64,000 bases of DNA from Rhodococcus koreensis (GCF_900105905.1 NZ_FNSV01000002.1:281569-345568); one strand, 5' to 3'. Shown: positions 8,600 through 18,574, numbered from the stretch's first letter. Made by a program: numbers and translations. The notes: a model not told the origin generated them from the sequence alone.

Positions 8600-9502
8600 T
8601 CACGCCCTCGGATACCGATCGCGCCGGTGTGGACCGACAAAGATGACGGGGCACATCGCGTGCATAAAAACGCTCGTGGCCGTGCGGCCGAGGATTCCGC
8701 GGGGTGGATGGGGGGCGCCGCGCCCGACCACCACCAACTCGGCCGACGACGAGTAGCGGACCAACGCCACATCCGCGGGTGTCTCGGTGGTGATCGGGTC
8801 CACCACGACATCGGGGAAGCGGGCCTCGTCCGGCTCCAACCATGTATCGAGAAGATCGCGAGCCTCGTTCGAACCCGCGGCGTGCTCGGTTCCCGGTTCC
8901 GATGAACCCGGACCGGCTAGGACGCAATGAACAGCACGCAGTAAGGACCCGCGCCGGTGCGCGTAGCGAAAGGCGTAGTGGAGAACGTCCGGTTCGCACT
9001 CCGATCGAACTCCTGTCACGACCGGCCCTCCAGTACGGCGAAATCCTGCCCGGACCACCGCAACGGGGCAGGCTGCGCGTGCGATCAGCGCCGCGGTCGT
9101 CACCAGTGATTCGCTGCCGGAGGACGAACCGTTTCGGGCACCGAGGACCAGAAGGTCGGCCGCATCTGCGGCCTCGAGCAGTGTGGTGAAGGACGTTCCT
9201 GCCCGCATTTCCATCCTGATCTCGGTGTTCCCGGGACGTGTCGGTGCCGAGGCAGCAACGTGGCGGGCGACGTCTGCGGCCTCGGTGAGGTGCCTGTGCG
9301 CGTCCTGGGCGCGTTGGCGCTCGTGCTCCCCGTGGTGCGGCTCGACCTCTCGCTCGTGTTCGGAGGGGTCGTGCACGCAGAGCAGTCGCAGTGGAACACG
9401 ATGAAGGGCAGCGATTTCTGTTGCCCACGCAGCGGCGTTGAGTGCACCGCGGGAACCGTCGATTCCGACGACGATGTGACGATGATCGGAGGGGCCACTC
9501 AT
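8600..9502 (-). CDS. Universal stress protein, tandem domains
   Basis: A 300-residue protein with two UspA domains. The first starts HIVVGIDGSRGALNAAAWA and ends ARAACPVAVVRAG; the second covers about residues 160-295 and ends HAMCPVIFVGP. The ATP-binding loop is recognisable but loose in both (LGARNGSSSGSES; VGRGAPHPPRGILGRTATS). Universal stress proteins of this tandem type are nucleotide-binding regulators induced by hypoxia and starvation in mycobacteria. It lies between the SPFH gene and the potassium channel on the same strand, with gaps under 45 bp. Confidence 0.85.
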   Translation of the reverse strand: MSGPSDHRHIVVGIDGSRGALNAAAWATEIAALHRVPLRLLCVHDPSEHEREVEPHHGEHERQRAQDAHRHLTEAADVARHVAASAPTRPGNTEIRMEMRAGTSFTTLLEAADAADLLVLGARNGSSSGSESLVTTAALIARAACPVAVVRAGFRRTGGPVVTGVRSECEPDVLHYAFRYAHRRGSLLRAVHCVLAGPGSSEPGTEHAAGSNEARDLLDTWLEPDEARFPDVVVDPITTETPADVALVRYSSSAELVVVGRGAPHPPRGILGRTATSVFMHAMCPVIFVGPHRRDRYPRA

Positions 9503-9541
9503 TTCGCTGTTCCGTTCTCCGTGATCGGGTTGCGAGCGAAC

Positions 9542-10372
9542 TCATGCCGACATGGCCAAGGGGGTGGGGGCGCAGTCCGTCCACACGGCTTGAGGATCTA
9601 CTACCGGCGATGCGGCTGTGCTCTCGCGGGAAAGGAACGACCCGAGCTCACCGCTAGCACTCATCAGCGGGGCAGGGAAGACGCCGGTAGTGTCCTTCTC
9701 GACGCCTAACTCCGCGGCTGTCTGCAAGTTCCGTAGCTGCCATGCGAGTGGGTGGGCGATCATGGAGTCGGAAGCCGTGCCGAGCGCGGCGGCAGCCTTC
9801 GCTTCCCCCTCCGCCGCAATGATCTCTGCTCTCTTCTCCCGCTCCGCCCCCCGGGGCATCGCCCACTTCATGCTGTCGGCAAGCTGAATGTCTTTGAGCT
9901 CGACCAGGGTGACCTGAACACCCCACTCGAGGGTGGTCGTGTCGAGAATCTGCCGAATGCTGCCGTTGATGACTGTGGTGCCGGAGAGCGTCTCGTCGAC
10001 AGAATGCTGTCCGACGACGTAGCGGAGGGTGGTGTGGGTAATCTGATTGATCGCACTTCCGACGTTTCCCATTACGACCACCGACTTCCTCGCGTCGACG
10101 ACGCGGAGATAGGCCACCGCTGCAATGTCGACGCTGACGTTGTCACGGGTGATGATTCCTCGAGAATGGATGGGCAGCGTCACGATCCGCATGGACATTT
10201 TGGACAGTTGATCGACGACCGGGACAATCAGCGTCAGAATGGGCTCGCGCACCCCGATGATCTTGCCGAGCCGGAAATGTACACCGCGCTCGTACTGGTT
10301 CACGACACGTATGGACAGGGCGAGCAGGAGCCCGAGTGTGACGACTACGGCAAGGATGATCACGGCAGACAT
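9542..10372 (-). CDS. SPFH/band-7 domain protein (slipin-like)
   Basis: A 276-residue membrane-anchored protein. An N-terminal helix (VIILAVVVTLGLLLALSI, residues 4-21) is followed by the band-7 core: NQYERGVHFRLGKIIGVREP, NVSVDIAAVAYLRVVDA, and the C-terminal PRGAEREKRAEIIAAEGEAK, which is the conserved stomatin coiled segment. These proteins form oligomeric membrane scaffolds. It leads the minus-strand operon with the universal stress protein and the potassium channel, and a DosR-like box lies 61 bp upstream. Confidence 0.87.
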   Translation of the reverse strand: MSAVIILAVVVTLGLLLALSIRVVNQYERGVHFRLGKIIGVREPILTLIVPVVDQLSKMSMRIVTLPIHSRGIITRDNVSVDIAAVAYLRVVDARKSVVVMGNVGSAINQITHTTLRYVVGQHSVDETLSGTTVINGSIRQILDTTTLEWGVQVTLVELKDIQLADSMKWAMPRGAEREKRAEIIAAEGEAKAAAALGTASDSMIAHPLAWQLRNLQTAAELGVEKDTTGVFPAPLMSASGELGSFLSRESTAASPVVDPQAVWTDCAPTPLAMSA

Positions 10373-10432
10373 GAGGGCTCCGACGTCGACGAAAGTACAT
10401 CCTCATCGAAGTCGCCTGGCAGGCATGACAGT

Positions 10433-10447
10433 AGGGTCGACAGTCAC
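10433..10447 (-). promoter_or_regulatory. DosR-like box for the SPFH-USP-channel operon
   Basis: AGGGTCGACAGTCAC on the plus strand matches the reverse complement of NGGACYNNNGGCCCT at 9 of 11 defined positions. It is 61 bp upstream of the SPFH start. The flanking CAGT also matches the ACTG extension of other boxes, and a very similar site is at 27164. Confidence 0.45.
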
Positions 10448-10631
10448 TAGTTGAGGCTGGTCCCCGAAGGTGGCGCGCGCCCGTGACCGTGGCGCGTCCC
10501 GCCCTCCGACCGGAACACCGCACCCAGTGCGGAAAAGGCACTTTGACCCCGTTCCCTGGGTATCAGAGCAAGAAGGATCGAATAGGGGCACGCAATACCC
10601 ACGCGTCCGGACCTTGAAGAAGCAGGGTGAC

Positions 10632-12627
10632 ATGAGTGCAACCACCGCAATGCCGGCGGGACGGCCGGAACAAGTCTTTCAAGACCGCCGAGATGCCGGA
10701 CGGGTCCTGGCCGGACTCCTCGAGGGGTTCCGTGGCAATCCCAGGGTCACTGCGCTCGGCATGGCGCGGGGCGGGATACCCATGGCAGGGGAGGTGGCAG
10801 CGTCGCTGGGCGCCCCACTCGACGCGTTCGTCGTACGGAAGCTCGGAGTACCGGGCCACGCCCAGTTCGCGCTGGGCGCACTGGCCAGCGGCGGCACCGT
10901 GGTGGTCAACGACGACGTGATCCGAGACCTGCAAATCTCCCCGGAACAAATACGCCGAGAGCTCGATCGCGAGGGCCGGGAACTATCGCGACGGGAAGCT
11001 GTCTACCGCGAGAACCGACCGCCTCCCGACGTCGCCGACAAGATCGTCATCCTCGTCGACGACGGCCTCGCCACCGGCGCGAGCATGTTCGCCGCCGTCG
11101 ACGCACCGAGTCCACATGCCGCGACCTCGCCGCCATGGTCGACGACGTGGTATGCGCGACAATGCCGTTCCCCTTCCACGCAGTCAGTGAATCGTTCTGG
11201 AATTTCGCGCAGGTGACCGACCGCGAGGTCCTGACGCTTCTGGGCACGCCCACTGTCGCCGGGACAGCTGGTGATGCGAAGGCGTTCGAATTCAGCTCGG
11301 CGGCAGCACTGCGCGCCGCGGCACTTGATGCCCCACACGGTGTTCCCTCACTCAACGTGCTTCTCGATCTGGTGGACGACGCCCGGATCGTGGTGATCGG
11401 CGAAAGCTCCCACGGCACCCACGAGTTCTATGCGGCGCGCGCAGAAATCACCAAACGGCTCATCGAGGAGAAAGGATTCTCGGCGGTCGCTGCCGAGGCC
11501 GACTGGTCGGACGCCTACCGCGTCACCCGTTACGTGCGCGGGATGGTCCCGACGCGACCGCAGAAGAAGCACTGCGCGGATTCGAGAGGTTCCCGGCCTG
11601 GATGTGGCGGAACGCCCCGGTACGGGACTTCGTCGGATGGCTGAAGGAACACAATGAACGCTGCAGGGCGCCCGGTCGGACCCCCACCGGGTTCTACGGT
11701 CTCGATCTGTACAGCCTGCACCGATCCACGCGCGAGGTCGTGGACTATCTCGATCGGGTAGACCCCGCCGCCGCCCAGCGTGCCCGTGACCGCTACTCCT
11801 GCTTCGATAACCGCGGTGGTGACGATGGTCAATCATATGGTTATGCAGCGGCATTCGGTGCTGGAGAGTGGTGCGAACAGAAGGTTGTCGAACAACTCGT
11901 CGAGCTGCAACGCCACTCCCTGGACTACGTGCGGCGGGACGGGATGGGCGCCGAGGACGAGCAGTTCTACGCAGAACGCAACGCCGTGGGCGTGTGTGAT
12001 GCCGAAGGTTACTACCGAACGATGTTCAGTGGGTGCATGCTCTCGTGGAATCTACGCGACCGTCATATGGTCCGCACACTCGAGGCGCTCATCGAACATC
12101 TCGACCGACAGTGCGGCACGACATCTCGAATCGTGTTGTGGGCGTACAACTCACATGTCGGCGATGCGCGAGCAACCGAGGCCGGAAGCCGCGGCGAGGT
12201 GACCGTCGGGCAGCTGGTGCGCGAAACGCATCCCGGCGACTGCCTGCTGATCGGCTTCACCACATTTTCCGGCACCGTCACCGCGGCGAGTCAGTGGGGC
12301 GGCCCGGCCGAACGCAAGGACGTGCGCCCGGCATTGCCCGGTAGCGTCGAGGCGCTCTTCCATGAGCTCGGCGAGCAATCCTTCCTCGTGCGCACCGATG
12401 AGGAAAACACTGTTGCGAAGACATTGCGTGCCGCGAGACTCCAGCGGGCGATTGGGGTGATTTACCGACCTGAGACCGAGCGGCAGAGCCACTACTTCCA
12501 CACCCGGATCTCCGAGCAATTCGATGCGGTGATCCATATCGACACGACCAGGGCGGTCGAGCCCCTCGAACGCACAAGTCTCTGGGTGGAAGGCGAAACA
12601 CCGGAAACCTATCCCTCGGCGCTCTAG
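10632..12627 (+). pseudogene. Phosphoribosyltransferase-erythromycin esterase fusion, broken
   Basis: From ATG 10632 a type I phosphoribosyltransferase domain runs with [15 protein letters not shown] and the PRPP loop [12 protein letters not shown] (about residues 138-149). Near 11110 the reading changes frame: AAVDA is followed, in another frame, by [20 protein letters not shown]. The usual linking segment of roughly 15-20 residues is missing, so an internal deletion is likely. An erythromycin-esterase domain follows ([14 protein letters not shown]). It shifts frame again near 11545 and continues with [20 protein letters not shown] to a stop at 12627. PRTase-EreA-like fusions occur in actinobacteria; their substrate is uncertain. 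As read, only separate fragments could be made. Confidence 0.8.
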
Positions 12628-12633
12628 CACCTC

Positions 12634-12653
12634 GCCCGGGTCGCCCCCCGGGC
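12634..12653 (+). terminator. GC hairpin after the esterase gene
   Basis: GCCCGGG, a 6-base loop and CCCGGGC form a perfect 7-bp stem starting 6 bases after the stop at 12627. There is no T-run, as is common in actinobacterial terminators. Confidence 0.5.
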
Positions 12654-12682
12654 AGGCCGTGCAGGGCAACAAGGCCGGCCGA

Positions 12683-12721
12683 CCTGACACGGGGTGCACA
12701 CCCCGCACCAACCGTGTCAGG
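12683..12721. repeat. Inverted repeat CCTGACACGG / CCGTGTCAGG
   Basis: Perfect 10-bp arms at 12683-12692 and 12712-12721 flank 19 bases that contain GGTGCACACC. The region 12654-13129 holds no convincing gene apart from the short minus-strand frame at 12790. The repeat could be an operator or a bidirectional terminator. Confidence 0.45.
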
Positions 12722-12789
12722 AACCGTACAGTCCGTGTCGATCGCGTGCGGGTTCACTGGCGTGAACGCGGTCCAGTTCAGATGAGGCA

Positions 12790-12966
12790 TCAGGGGAGTT
12801 CGAGTTCCTCTGCGACGACGAGGTCGACTTCCTCCTCGGTCAATCCGCCGAGTAGGTTCAATAGCAGCATCTCTCCGGTACCCTTCGGCCGAGCCGAGCG
12901 ACGAAGATCTGTTCCGGGTCGCTGTGCGCGGGAGTCGACCGGGGCGCGGTCCTCCAGAATCCGGTA
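12790..12966 (-). other. Short coding-like minus-strand frame, possible gene remnant
   Basis: Between stop codons the minus strand reads a 58-codon frame whose end is MLLLNLLGGLTEEEVDLVV, then AEELELP and a stop. The only ATG inside it is at 12870, giving 26 residues. The acidic, leucine-rich composition is unlike the Arg/Pro-rich shadows around it, so it may be the C-terminus of a decayed gene. I do not recognise the family. Confidence 0.25.
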
Positions 12967-13129
12967 TCACCCGGTCGGGAGAGGTCGTGCGTCTCATCCC
13001 GTGTCTATGTTCCATCGAACGCTGTTCGCGCGGGGTGCCCGAGAGGATTTGGTCCCTCGCGGAGGGGCCGCAGGGCACCGACTCGTGGCCCCCGCCGCGG
13101 TCTGCCGACCTGGACGTCTCCCGGGTGAG

Positions 13130-13144
13130 ATGACATTCGGCCCT
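13130..13144 (+). promoter_or_regulatory. DosR-like box upstream of ftsH
   Basis: ATGACATTCGGCCCT matches NGGACYNNNGGCCCT at 9 of 11 defined positions and lies 120 bp before the FtsH start codon. Confidence 0.35.
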
Positions 13145-13263
13145 GTCTTCCCCGCCGCGTTCCGGCGACGCTGAATAGACACCGAGAATGGGAATTCGAA
13201 CAAGGGGTCCGGCATGCACCTGATCGGATCTGGTCGTCGACCCGCCCGCTCGCTCGCGCAACC

Positions 13264-15231
13264 ATGGGGCCAGCCGTGATCACCAGATTGCGGTTCTCGC
13301 GCCGGTATCTCTCCCGCTCGGCGCGATCGGGGCCACCACCGGATCCCAGTCCGCCCCAGCCTCCGTCGCCGGGCTCATGGTGGCCGATGCTCGCCTTCTT
13401 CGGGATGCTGCTCGCGGTGATCCTGGTGGCCACTCTGGCCGGCACGGACAGCCAGACACTGTCGTACAGCGATTTCCTGGGCAGGATCGACTCCGAATCG
13501 GTCAAGTCAGTGACCATCGACGGCGACGGCGGGATCGACGGAACACTCACCGACGGCTCGGCCTTCGTCACCCAACTCCCGACGGCCCTGAACGTGAGCG
13601 GCCTCGACCAGCGCCTGTAATCCAAGAACATCCAAATCACGGCGAAGAAGGCGACCGGAAACGTGTGGGGGACACTACTGGGAAGTCTTTTGCCGCTTGT
13701 ACTTCTCGGCGCACTCTTCCTCTGGGTCACCCGGCGGGCACAGCACGCTTTCAGCGGAGGTATCGGCGGTGCTGGCGCCTTCGGCCGCTCCAAGGCTCGG
13801 GTGATCGAAGCGAAGCGTCCCACCACCCGCTTCGCCGACGTCGCCGGCTACGAAGGCGTCAAACAGGAAGTCAGCGAGGTCGTCGACTTCCTCCGAGATC
13901 CGGCGAAGTACGCCGCCGCCGGAGCACAGGGCCCCCGGGGAGTGCTCATGATCGGGCCGCCCGGAACAGGCAAGACCTTGATGGCGCGCGCAGTCGCGGG
14001 GGAGGCGAGCGTCCGGTTCCTGTCGGTCACCGGGTCCGAATTCGTGGAGATGTTCGTCGGTGTCGGCGCCTCCCGCGTCCGCGACCTGTTCGCGCAAGCC
14101 CGCAAGAGTCCACCCTCCATCGTCTTCATCGACGAGATCGATGCCATCGGAAGCCGGCGCGGGAGAGCCGGTTTCGGTGGAAACGAGGAACGCGAACAGA
14201 CCCTCAACCAGCTACTCGCAGAAATGGACGGATTCGACCAGAGCGTGGGAATCGTGGTCCTCGCCGCCACCAACCGGCCCGAATCCCTGGATCCCGCCCT
14301 GCTGAGGCCCGGCCGATTCGACCGTCGGGTGACGATTCCGCTCCCCAATCAGACGGAGCGGGCATCGATCCTCGCGGTCCACGCCCGGGAGAAACATCTC
14401 GGCCCGGATGCCGATCTCACCATCGTCGCCCGGGCCACACCGGGCTTCTCCGGCGCCGATCTCGCGAACGTCGTGAACGAGGCCGCGATCAACGCCGTGC
14501 GGGGAGATCGCACAGTCATTTCGGCGCAGGATCTGGCCGCCGCACGCGATCGGGTGCTCCTCGGGCGGCGCGACACCACAAATGCGCTGCTGCCGGAAGA
14601 ACGGCACTCGGTGGCAGTCCACGAATCCGGCCACGCCCTGCTCGCCGCATTGTGCCCGCACGCGGATCCGGTGGAGAAGGTGACGATCCTGCCCGCCGGA
14701 ATGGCGTTGGGCACCACCGAGCAACTCCCCGAGGTCGAACGGCATCTCTACAGCGAGAGCTATCTCGCCGATCTGCTCGCGGTGCGGGTGGCGGGGCGAG
14801 CCGCGGAACTCGTGGTGTTCGGCGAGGGGTCGACCGGCGCCGCGAACGATCTGATCGGCGCAACCGCCATCGCCACTCGAATGGTGCGCGAGTTCGGCCT
14901 GTCGAAGGCCTTGGGCCCAGTCGGCTATGCCTCCGAAAACCCTGACTCCCTACATGCCGACACCCAAGCAAACATGTTGGCCAGACCCTACTCGGAGCAC
15001 ACGCAGCGCGTCGTGGACGAGGAGGTGGCGAGGCTGCTCAGGGCGGCGGAAACACGGGCGACCGATCTCCTGACAAGTCATCACGCCGCACTCGATCGCC
15101 TCACTGTGCTGCTGGAGGCCAGGGAAACCGTGGACGGCTCCGTCGTCCTGGATGCCCTCCGCGAGGAGGCCTGTCCTGGAGACGACCGCACCAGCAACAG
15201 TCCGGACGATCGGCATCTCGGTGTCCTGTGA
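13264..15231 (+). pseudogene. ftsH: FtsH AAA+ zinc protease interrupted by an in-frame stop
   Basis: One frame carries a whole FtsH except for a TAA at 13618-13620. The first part (118 residues) has the N-terminal helix (MLAFFGMLLAVILVATLAG) and the periplasmic domain. After the stop the same frame continues SKNIQITAKKATGN into a second helix (LLGSLLPLVLLGALFLWV). The AAA+ domain follows with Walker A GPPGTGKT, Walker B IVFIDEID and [21 protein letters not shown]. The zinc site is HESGH. A GTG at 13663 could restart a 522-residue protease with one helix. FtsH degrades membrane and misfolded proteins; this would be a secondary, stress-linked copy. A nonsense mutation or one-base error explains the stop. 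Confidence 0.85.
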
Positions 15232-15327
15232 CATGTCGTGGACGTGTAGCGCGAGTTGCGGTACGTGATGCGGGGTGCCGGCAGGGCGGAACGATCGGTT
15301 CGAGGGTTTCGAGAAAATGGCTGCCGG

Positions 15328-15342
15328 GGGACCTTCGGCCCT
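15328..15342 (+). promoter_or_regulatory. DosR-like box upstream of the GyrI-like gene
   Basis: GGGACCTTCGGCCCT matches NGGACYNNNGGCCCT at all 11 defined positions. It is 35 bp before ATG 15377. Confidence 0.6.
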
Positions 15343-15376
15343 CGCGTCGCCTACAGGCGACGCCGATGGTAGAGGT

Positions 15377-15488
15377 ATGGGATACGAAATCGAACTCGTC
15401 GAGATCGATGCACACCCGGCCGCTGTGGTCGAGGCCGCATCGGCCTCGACCACATGCAAGACTTTCTCGGGCAGGCCTTCGGCGAGGT
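15377..15488 (+). pseudogene. GyrI-like effector-binding protein, 5' part
   Basis: ATG 15377 starts MGYEIELVEIDAHPAAVVEA, the opening of a GyrI-like (transcription-activator effector-binding) domain. A one- or two-base shift near 15435 moves the reading to DHMQDFLGQAFGEV. The ISAzo13-like element then enters at 15489. Joining 15488 to 18577 (one copy of the GT duplication removed) continues exactly as FGEVAERQGRRITGAPSARY, so the 3' part at 18575 belongs to this gene. It was broken twice: by the frameshift and by the transposon. Confidence 0.85.
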
Positions 15489-16751
15489 GGTTAGGGCGTG
15501 CAGATAAATAACACGCAATACTGGCTAGATTGCGGCGTGTCTGCTTGCGTTGGCCGCGAATTCTCTTATGTCGGTTGCGGTGTCGAGTTTAATGCCTGTG
15601 GGTTCGGTTGTGTGGCCGACCAGGTCGAGTAGGGGCCGGGTCTGCTTGACGGCGTTGCGGATGGCTGTAGCGCTGAGTCCGGTCAGCTCGGCGAGGACGG
15701 TGGCGGGTGTGGAGAATCGCTGTTGTTGCAGGGTGAGGGCGGTGCGGTCGGCGAGGGTGAGTGCGGGTTTGCGTCCGTTGGTTCGGGTGGGGTTGGGGTG
15801 TTGCGCCCGATGGGCAGGGGTGAGTTCGTCGATGAGTTGGGTCCATCGGGTCGGTGTCAGTCCGGTCAGTTCGGCGGCGTGTAGCCACTGCAGGTCGGGT
15901 CGCTGGGGTGGTGTGGCGGGTTCGCTGTGGGTGGTGGGCTCGGCGGGGAGGGAGTCGATGGGAGTGGGATGCAGTGTGTAGTTCCAGTCGCCGTGCCATT
16001 CGTGGCGAGTGATCGGGATGGCGGCCAGTTGCTGGTCGCTGATTTTGATGCCGATCGGATAGGTGCCGGTGTCGAGTTGCGCGTGTACGCGTAGTCCGGT
16101 GCGGGTGGTGGTCGCCGCGATCGTGTTGATGATGACGTCATGGCTGGTCAGGGGTCTGCCACGCCAGTTCATGGAGATGTGGGAGAACAGGCGGTGCTCG
16201 ATGGCGTTCCATTTGGAGGTGCCGGGCGGAAAGTGGCAGACCGTGATGGCGAGGCCGGTTTCGGCGGCGAGTGCGGAGAGTTCGGTTTTCCACGCCCTGG
16301 TGCGGGAACTGTTGGAGCCGCCGGAGTCCGCGGTGACCAACAGTCTCGTGGCGTCGGGGTAGTTCACGGCACCGACACCGCGCCACCAGCGGCGCAGCGA
16401 TTCCACGGCGAAGGCGGCGGTGTCGTGGTCGGTGCCGACGTTGACCCAACCCGCGTTTTCGGACAAGTCGTAGATCCCGTAGGGCGCGACCTTGCCCAGC
16501 TCGCCGGGGAAGTCGTGGGTGTCGACCCGTTCCGGTTCACCCTTCGGCTGAAATTCGGCACCGTTGTTCTTGTACGGTCCGACCAATTCCTTTTTCTTCG
16601 TATCGACGCTGACCACCGGCTGCCCACCACCCTGATGGTCTTTGACCTGCTCGTTGATGTAATTGAACTGGGCGTCGCGGTCGGGGCTCTGCTTGCCCTC
16701 CAGGGTTTTGGCGTTGGATTGAATCGCCCTGGATCGAGTGGAGACTCCGGT

Positions 16752-17690
16752 TCAGGCCACCTCGGGGGTTGAGGCAGCAGGGGGACGTTGTTCACGATAG
16801 CGGGCCTCGTACCAGGTCGGCGAGAGATAATCGATCGACGAGTGCAATCGGTCCGCGTTGAACCAGCGAACCCACTCGGCGGTTTCCCGCTCCACCTCGG
16901 CCCGACCGCTCCACGACGCGTCACGGTCGATCAGCTCGGTTTTGTAGAGTCCGATCGTCGATTCCATCAATCCGTTGTCGAGGGCGTCCCCGACGCTGCC
17001 GATCGACCCGGCGATCCCCGAAGCGATCAACGCCTCGGTGAAGGCCAGCGACGTGTACTGGCTCCCCGCATCGCTGTGATGCACCAAACCCGTTGAGGTG
17101 AAACGGATGTCGGTTCTCCTGCGGGTGAACAACGCCTGCTCGAGCACTCCGGTGACCAACACGGTGGTCTTGGATGTCATCACCCGCCACCCGAGGATCC
17201 GGCGGGAGAACACGTCGACACAGAACGCCGTATACACGAATCCGGTGAGTGTCCACACGTACGTAAAGTCCGCGACCCACCACTGGTCCGGACGGTCCGG
17301 GGTGTCCCATTTCCTGTTGATCAGATCCGGGTGTCGTGGTGCCCGCTCGTCGCGCTCGGTGGTGGTCGTGCGGCGTTTGCCGCGGACCACCCCGCGGATG
17401 CCGCAGATCTTCATCAGGCGGGCCACCTGATCGCGCCCGATGTCGTGGCCGGCGTGTTTCATCGCCCACCAGATCTTGCGGGCACCGTAGAGGCGCTTGT
17501 TGGCCACGTACACCCTGTGCACGGCGTTGGCGGCGTACGCCTCGCCCAGGTCGGTGTCCGAGATGGGTCCGCGCTGCTTGGCCTTGTAGTAGGTGGACGG
17601 GGCGATGCTGATGCCGTGCTCGGTGAGCACGGCACAGATCGGGTCGACCCCGAATTGAGAACGGTACGCGTCGATGTAGTCGACGATCAC
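16752..17690 (-). CDS. IS3-family transposase OrfB
   Basis: A 312-residue integrase-fold transposase. SIAPSTYYKAKQRGP and the HTH_21 region (YGARKIWWAMKHAGHDIGRD) precede the catalytic core. That core has WWVADFTYVWT (first Asp), LVHHSDAGSQYTS (second Asp) and DNGLMESTIGLYKTELI (Glu). The GTG at 17690 overlaps the OrfA stop; in this family the active product is normally an OrfAB fusion made by -1 frameshifting on a slippery stretch. The codons for AFFA near the end of OrfA contain a T5 run. Confidence 0.92.
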   Translation of the reverse strand: MIVDYIDAYRSQFGVDPICAVLTEHGISIAPSTYYKAKQRGPISDTDLGEAYAANAVHRVYVANKRLYGARKIWWAMKHAGHDIGRDQVARLMKICGIRGVVRGKRRTTTTERDERAPRHPDLINRKWDTPDRPDQWWVADFTYVWTLTGFVYTAFCVDVFSRRILGWRVMTSKTTVLVTGVLEQALFTRRRTDIRFTSTGLVHHSDAGSQYTSLAFTEALIASGIAGSIGSVGDALDNGLMESTIGLYKTELIDRDASWSGRAEVERETAEWVRWFNADRLHSSIDYLSPTWYEARYREQRPPAASTPEVA

Positions 17691-18013
17691 CGCAGTCGGC
17701 GGTCGACCTCCGCCGCCGCGAAAAACGCGCTCGCAGTCTTCAAAATCTCGTTGGCTCTGCGTAATTCGGCTACTTCGCGGCGAAGCCTGGCGACCTCGGC
17801 CGACACGTCAGGTACCGAAGACGGTGTTCCGGGGGCCTGGCGGCCTTCCTCCCGCTCGATCCAGTTCCTCAGCGTCGCCGGCGCGATGTCGAGCAGCTCG
17901 CCGACATGGCGACGGGCTGCGACCTTCGAGCCTCCGTGCTCGTCGATCCGGTCCCGATACATCCGGACGGCGCGATCCTGGGTCTCGGCGTCGTACTTCC
18001 TCGGTGCAGGCAT
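17687..18013 (-). CDS. IS3-family transposase OrfA
   Basis: A 108-residue helix-turn-helix protein. YDAETQDRAVRMYRDR and APATLRNWIERE form the DNA-binding part, and a leucine zipper follows (VARLRREVAELRRANEIL). It ends LKTASAFFAAAEVDRRLR, the usual OrfA tail. It recognises the element ends and pairs with OrfB directly downstream. Confidence 0.92.
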   Translation of the reverse strand: MPAPRKYDAETQDRAVRMYRDRIDEHGGSKVAARRHVGELLDIAPATLRNWIEREEGRQAPGTPSSVPDVSAEVARLRREVAELRRANEILKTASAFFAAAEVDRRLR

Positions 18014-18574
18014 ACCAGCATTCTCCTTGTTCGATCAGGAGTCTCCACCTCGTCCAGGACGGTTCAGATTGCAAGCTGAAACCCTCCTGCCGCAGCAGGT
18101 CCCCGACGACATCCGCGCCGACTTTGTGTCCTTGACCGGTCAACGTGTCCGCGAGGTTGTACGTCGACTTCGCGGTCCACCGCAGCGGCGACATCGGATC
18201 GCCTCGCTGGTCCGGTTTTACCAACGCCAACAACGCCGGAACCAGGCCGGGGTCGACCTCGGCCGCTCGTTTGCGGCCACCACCCGCCCGGCGCACCCGC
18301 CCCAGCGGAGCCTGCCCGGACTCCAACTCCGTCACCCCCGCCGACACCGTCGCTTCCCGCACCCCCGCTGCCCGTGCCACGGCCCGACCCCCGCCGCGCC
18401 CCAACATCCGAGCCTCCGCGCCCAACACCAGCCGACGCTGCCGCTCATCCAAATGCGGCAACACCACCGCGAACTTCGCCGCCAGATCCTCCACAGTCAC
18501 AACGAAATCGCCCATACCACAATATAGTCCGAAAACACCGAATGTTACGATTTAATTCTCTGCATGCCCTAACC

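Larger units (their letters stand above)
16720..18066. mobile_element. IS3-family insertion sequence
   Basis: A 1,347-bp element with 29-bp imperfect inverted repeats (16720-16748 and 18038-18066, about 23 of 29 matching). Both begin TGAA and end GTGGAGACTCC. A 3-bp duplication (GAT on the plus strand at 16717-16719 and 18067-18069) marks the insertion into the ISAzo13-like transposase. It carries the usual two overlapping genes on the minus strand and looks intact. Confidence 0.93.
15525..18515 (-). pseudogene. ISAzo13-like transposase, split by IS3
   Basis: The N-terminal part starts at ATG 18515 (MGDFVVTVEDLAAKFAVV), includes SPLRWTAKSTYNLADTL and breaks at GFSLQ where the IS3-family element enters (18067). 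The C-terminal part resumes at 16716 with NAKTLEGKQSPDRDAQFNY, then VVSVDTKKKELVGPYKNNG, VTADSGGSNSS and FPPGTSKWNAIEHRLFSHI. These blocks carry the acidic residues of the ISAzo13 DDE transposase. Excising 16720-18066 with one ATC copy gives FSLQSNAKTLEG in frame. The stop is at 15525. As it stands the transposase cannot be made. Confidence 0.9.
15489..18574. mobile_element. ISAzo13-like insertion sequence with nested IS3 element
   Basis: The ends are inverted repeats: GGTTAGGGCGTGCAGA at 15489 and, reading inward from 18574, GGTTAGGGCATGCAGA. A 2-bp target duplication GT flanks it (15487-15488 and 18575-18576). Total length is 3,086 bp; without the IS3-family insert and its 3-bp duplication the element is 1,736 bp. 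It interrupts a GyrI-like gene. Confidence 0.92.

Noticed and set aside
10632..12627. Functional erythromycin esterase (macrolide resistance)
   Set aside because: The gene is broken at two points, and PRTase-fused members are not shown to act on macrolides.
12278..13261. 327-codon minus-strand ORF between the esterase and ftsH genes
   Set aside because: Overlaps the end of the esterase domain and is Arg/Pro-rich. Only a short part in another frame (12790-12966) looks coding-like.
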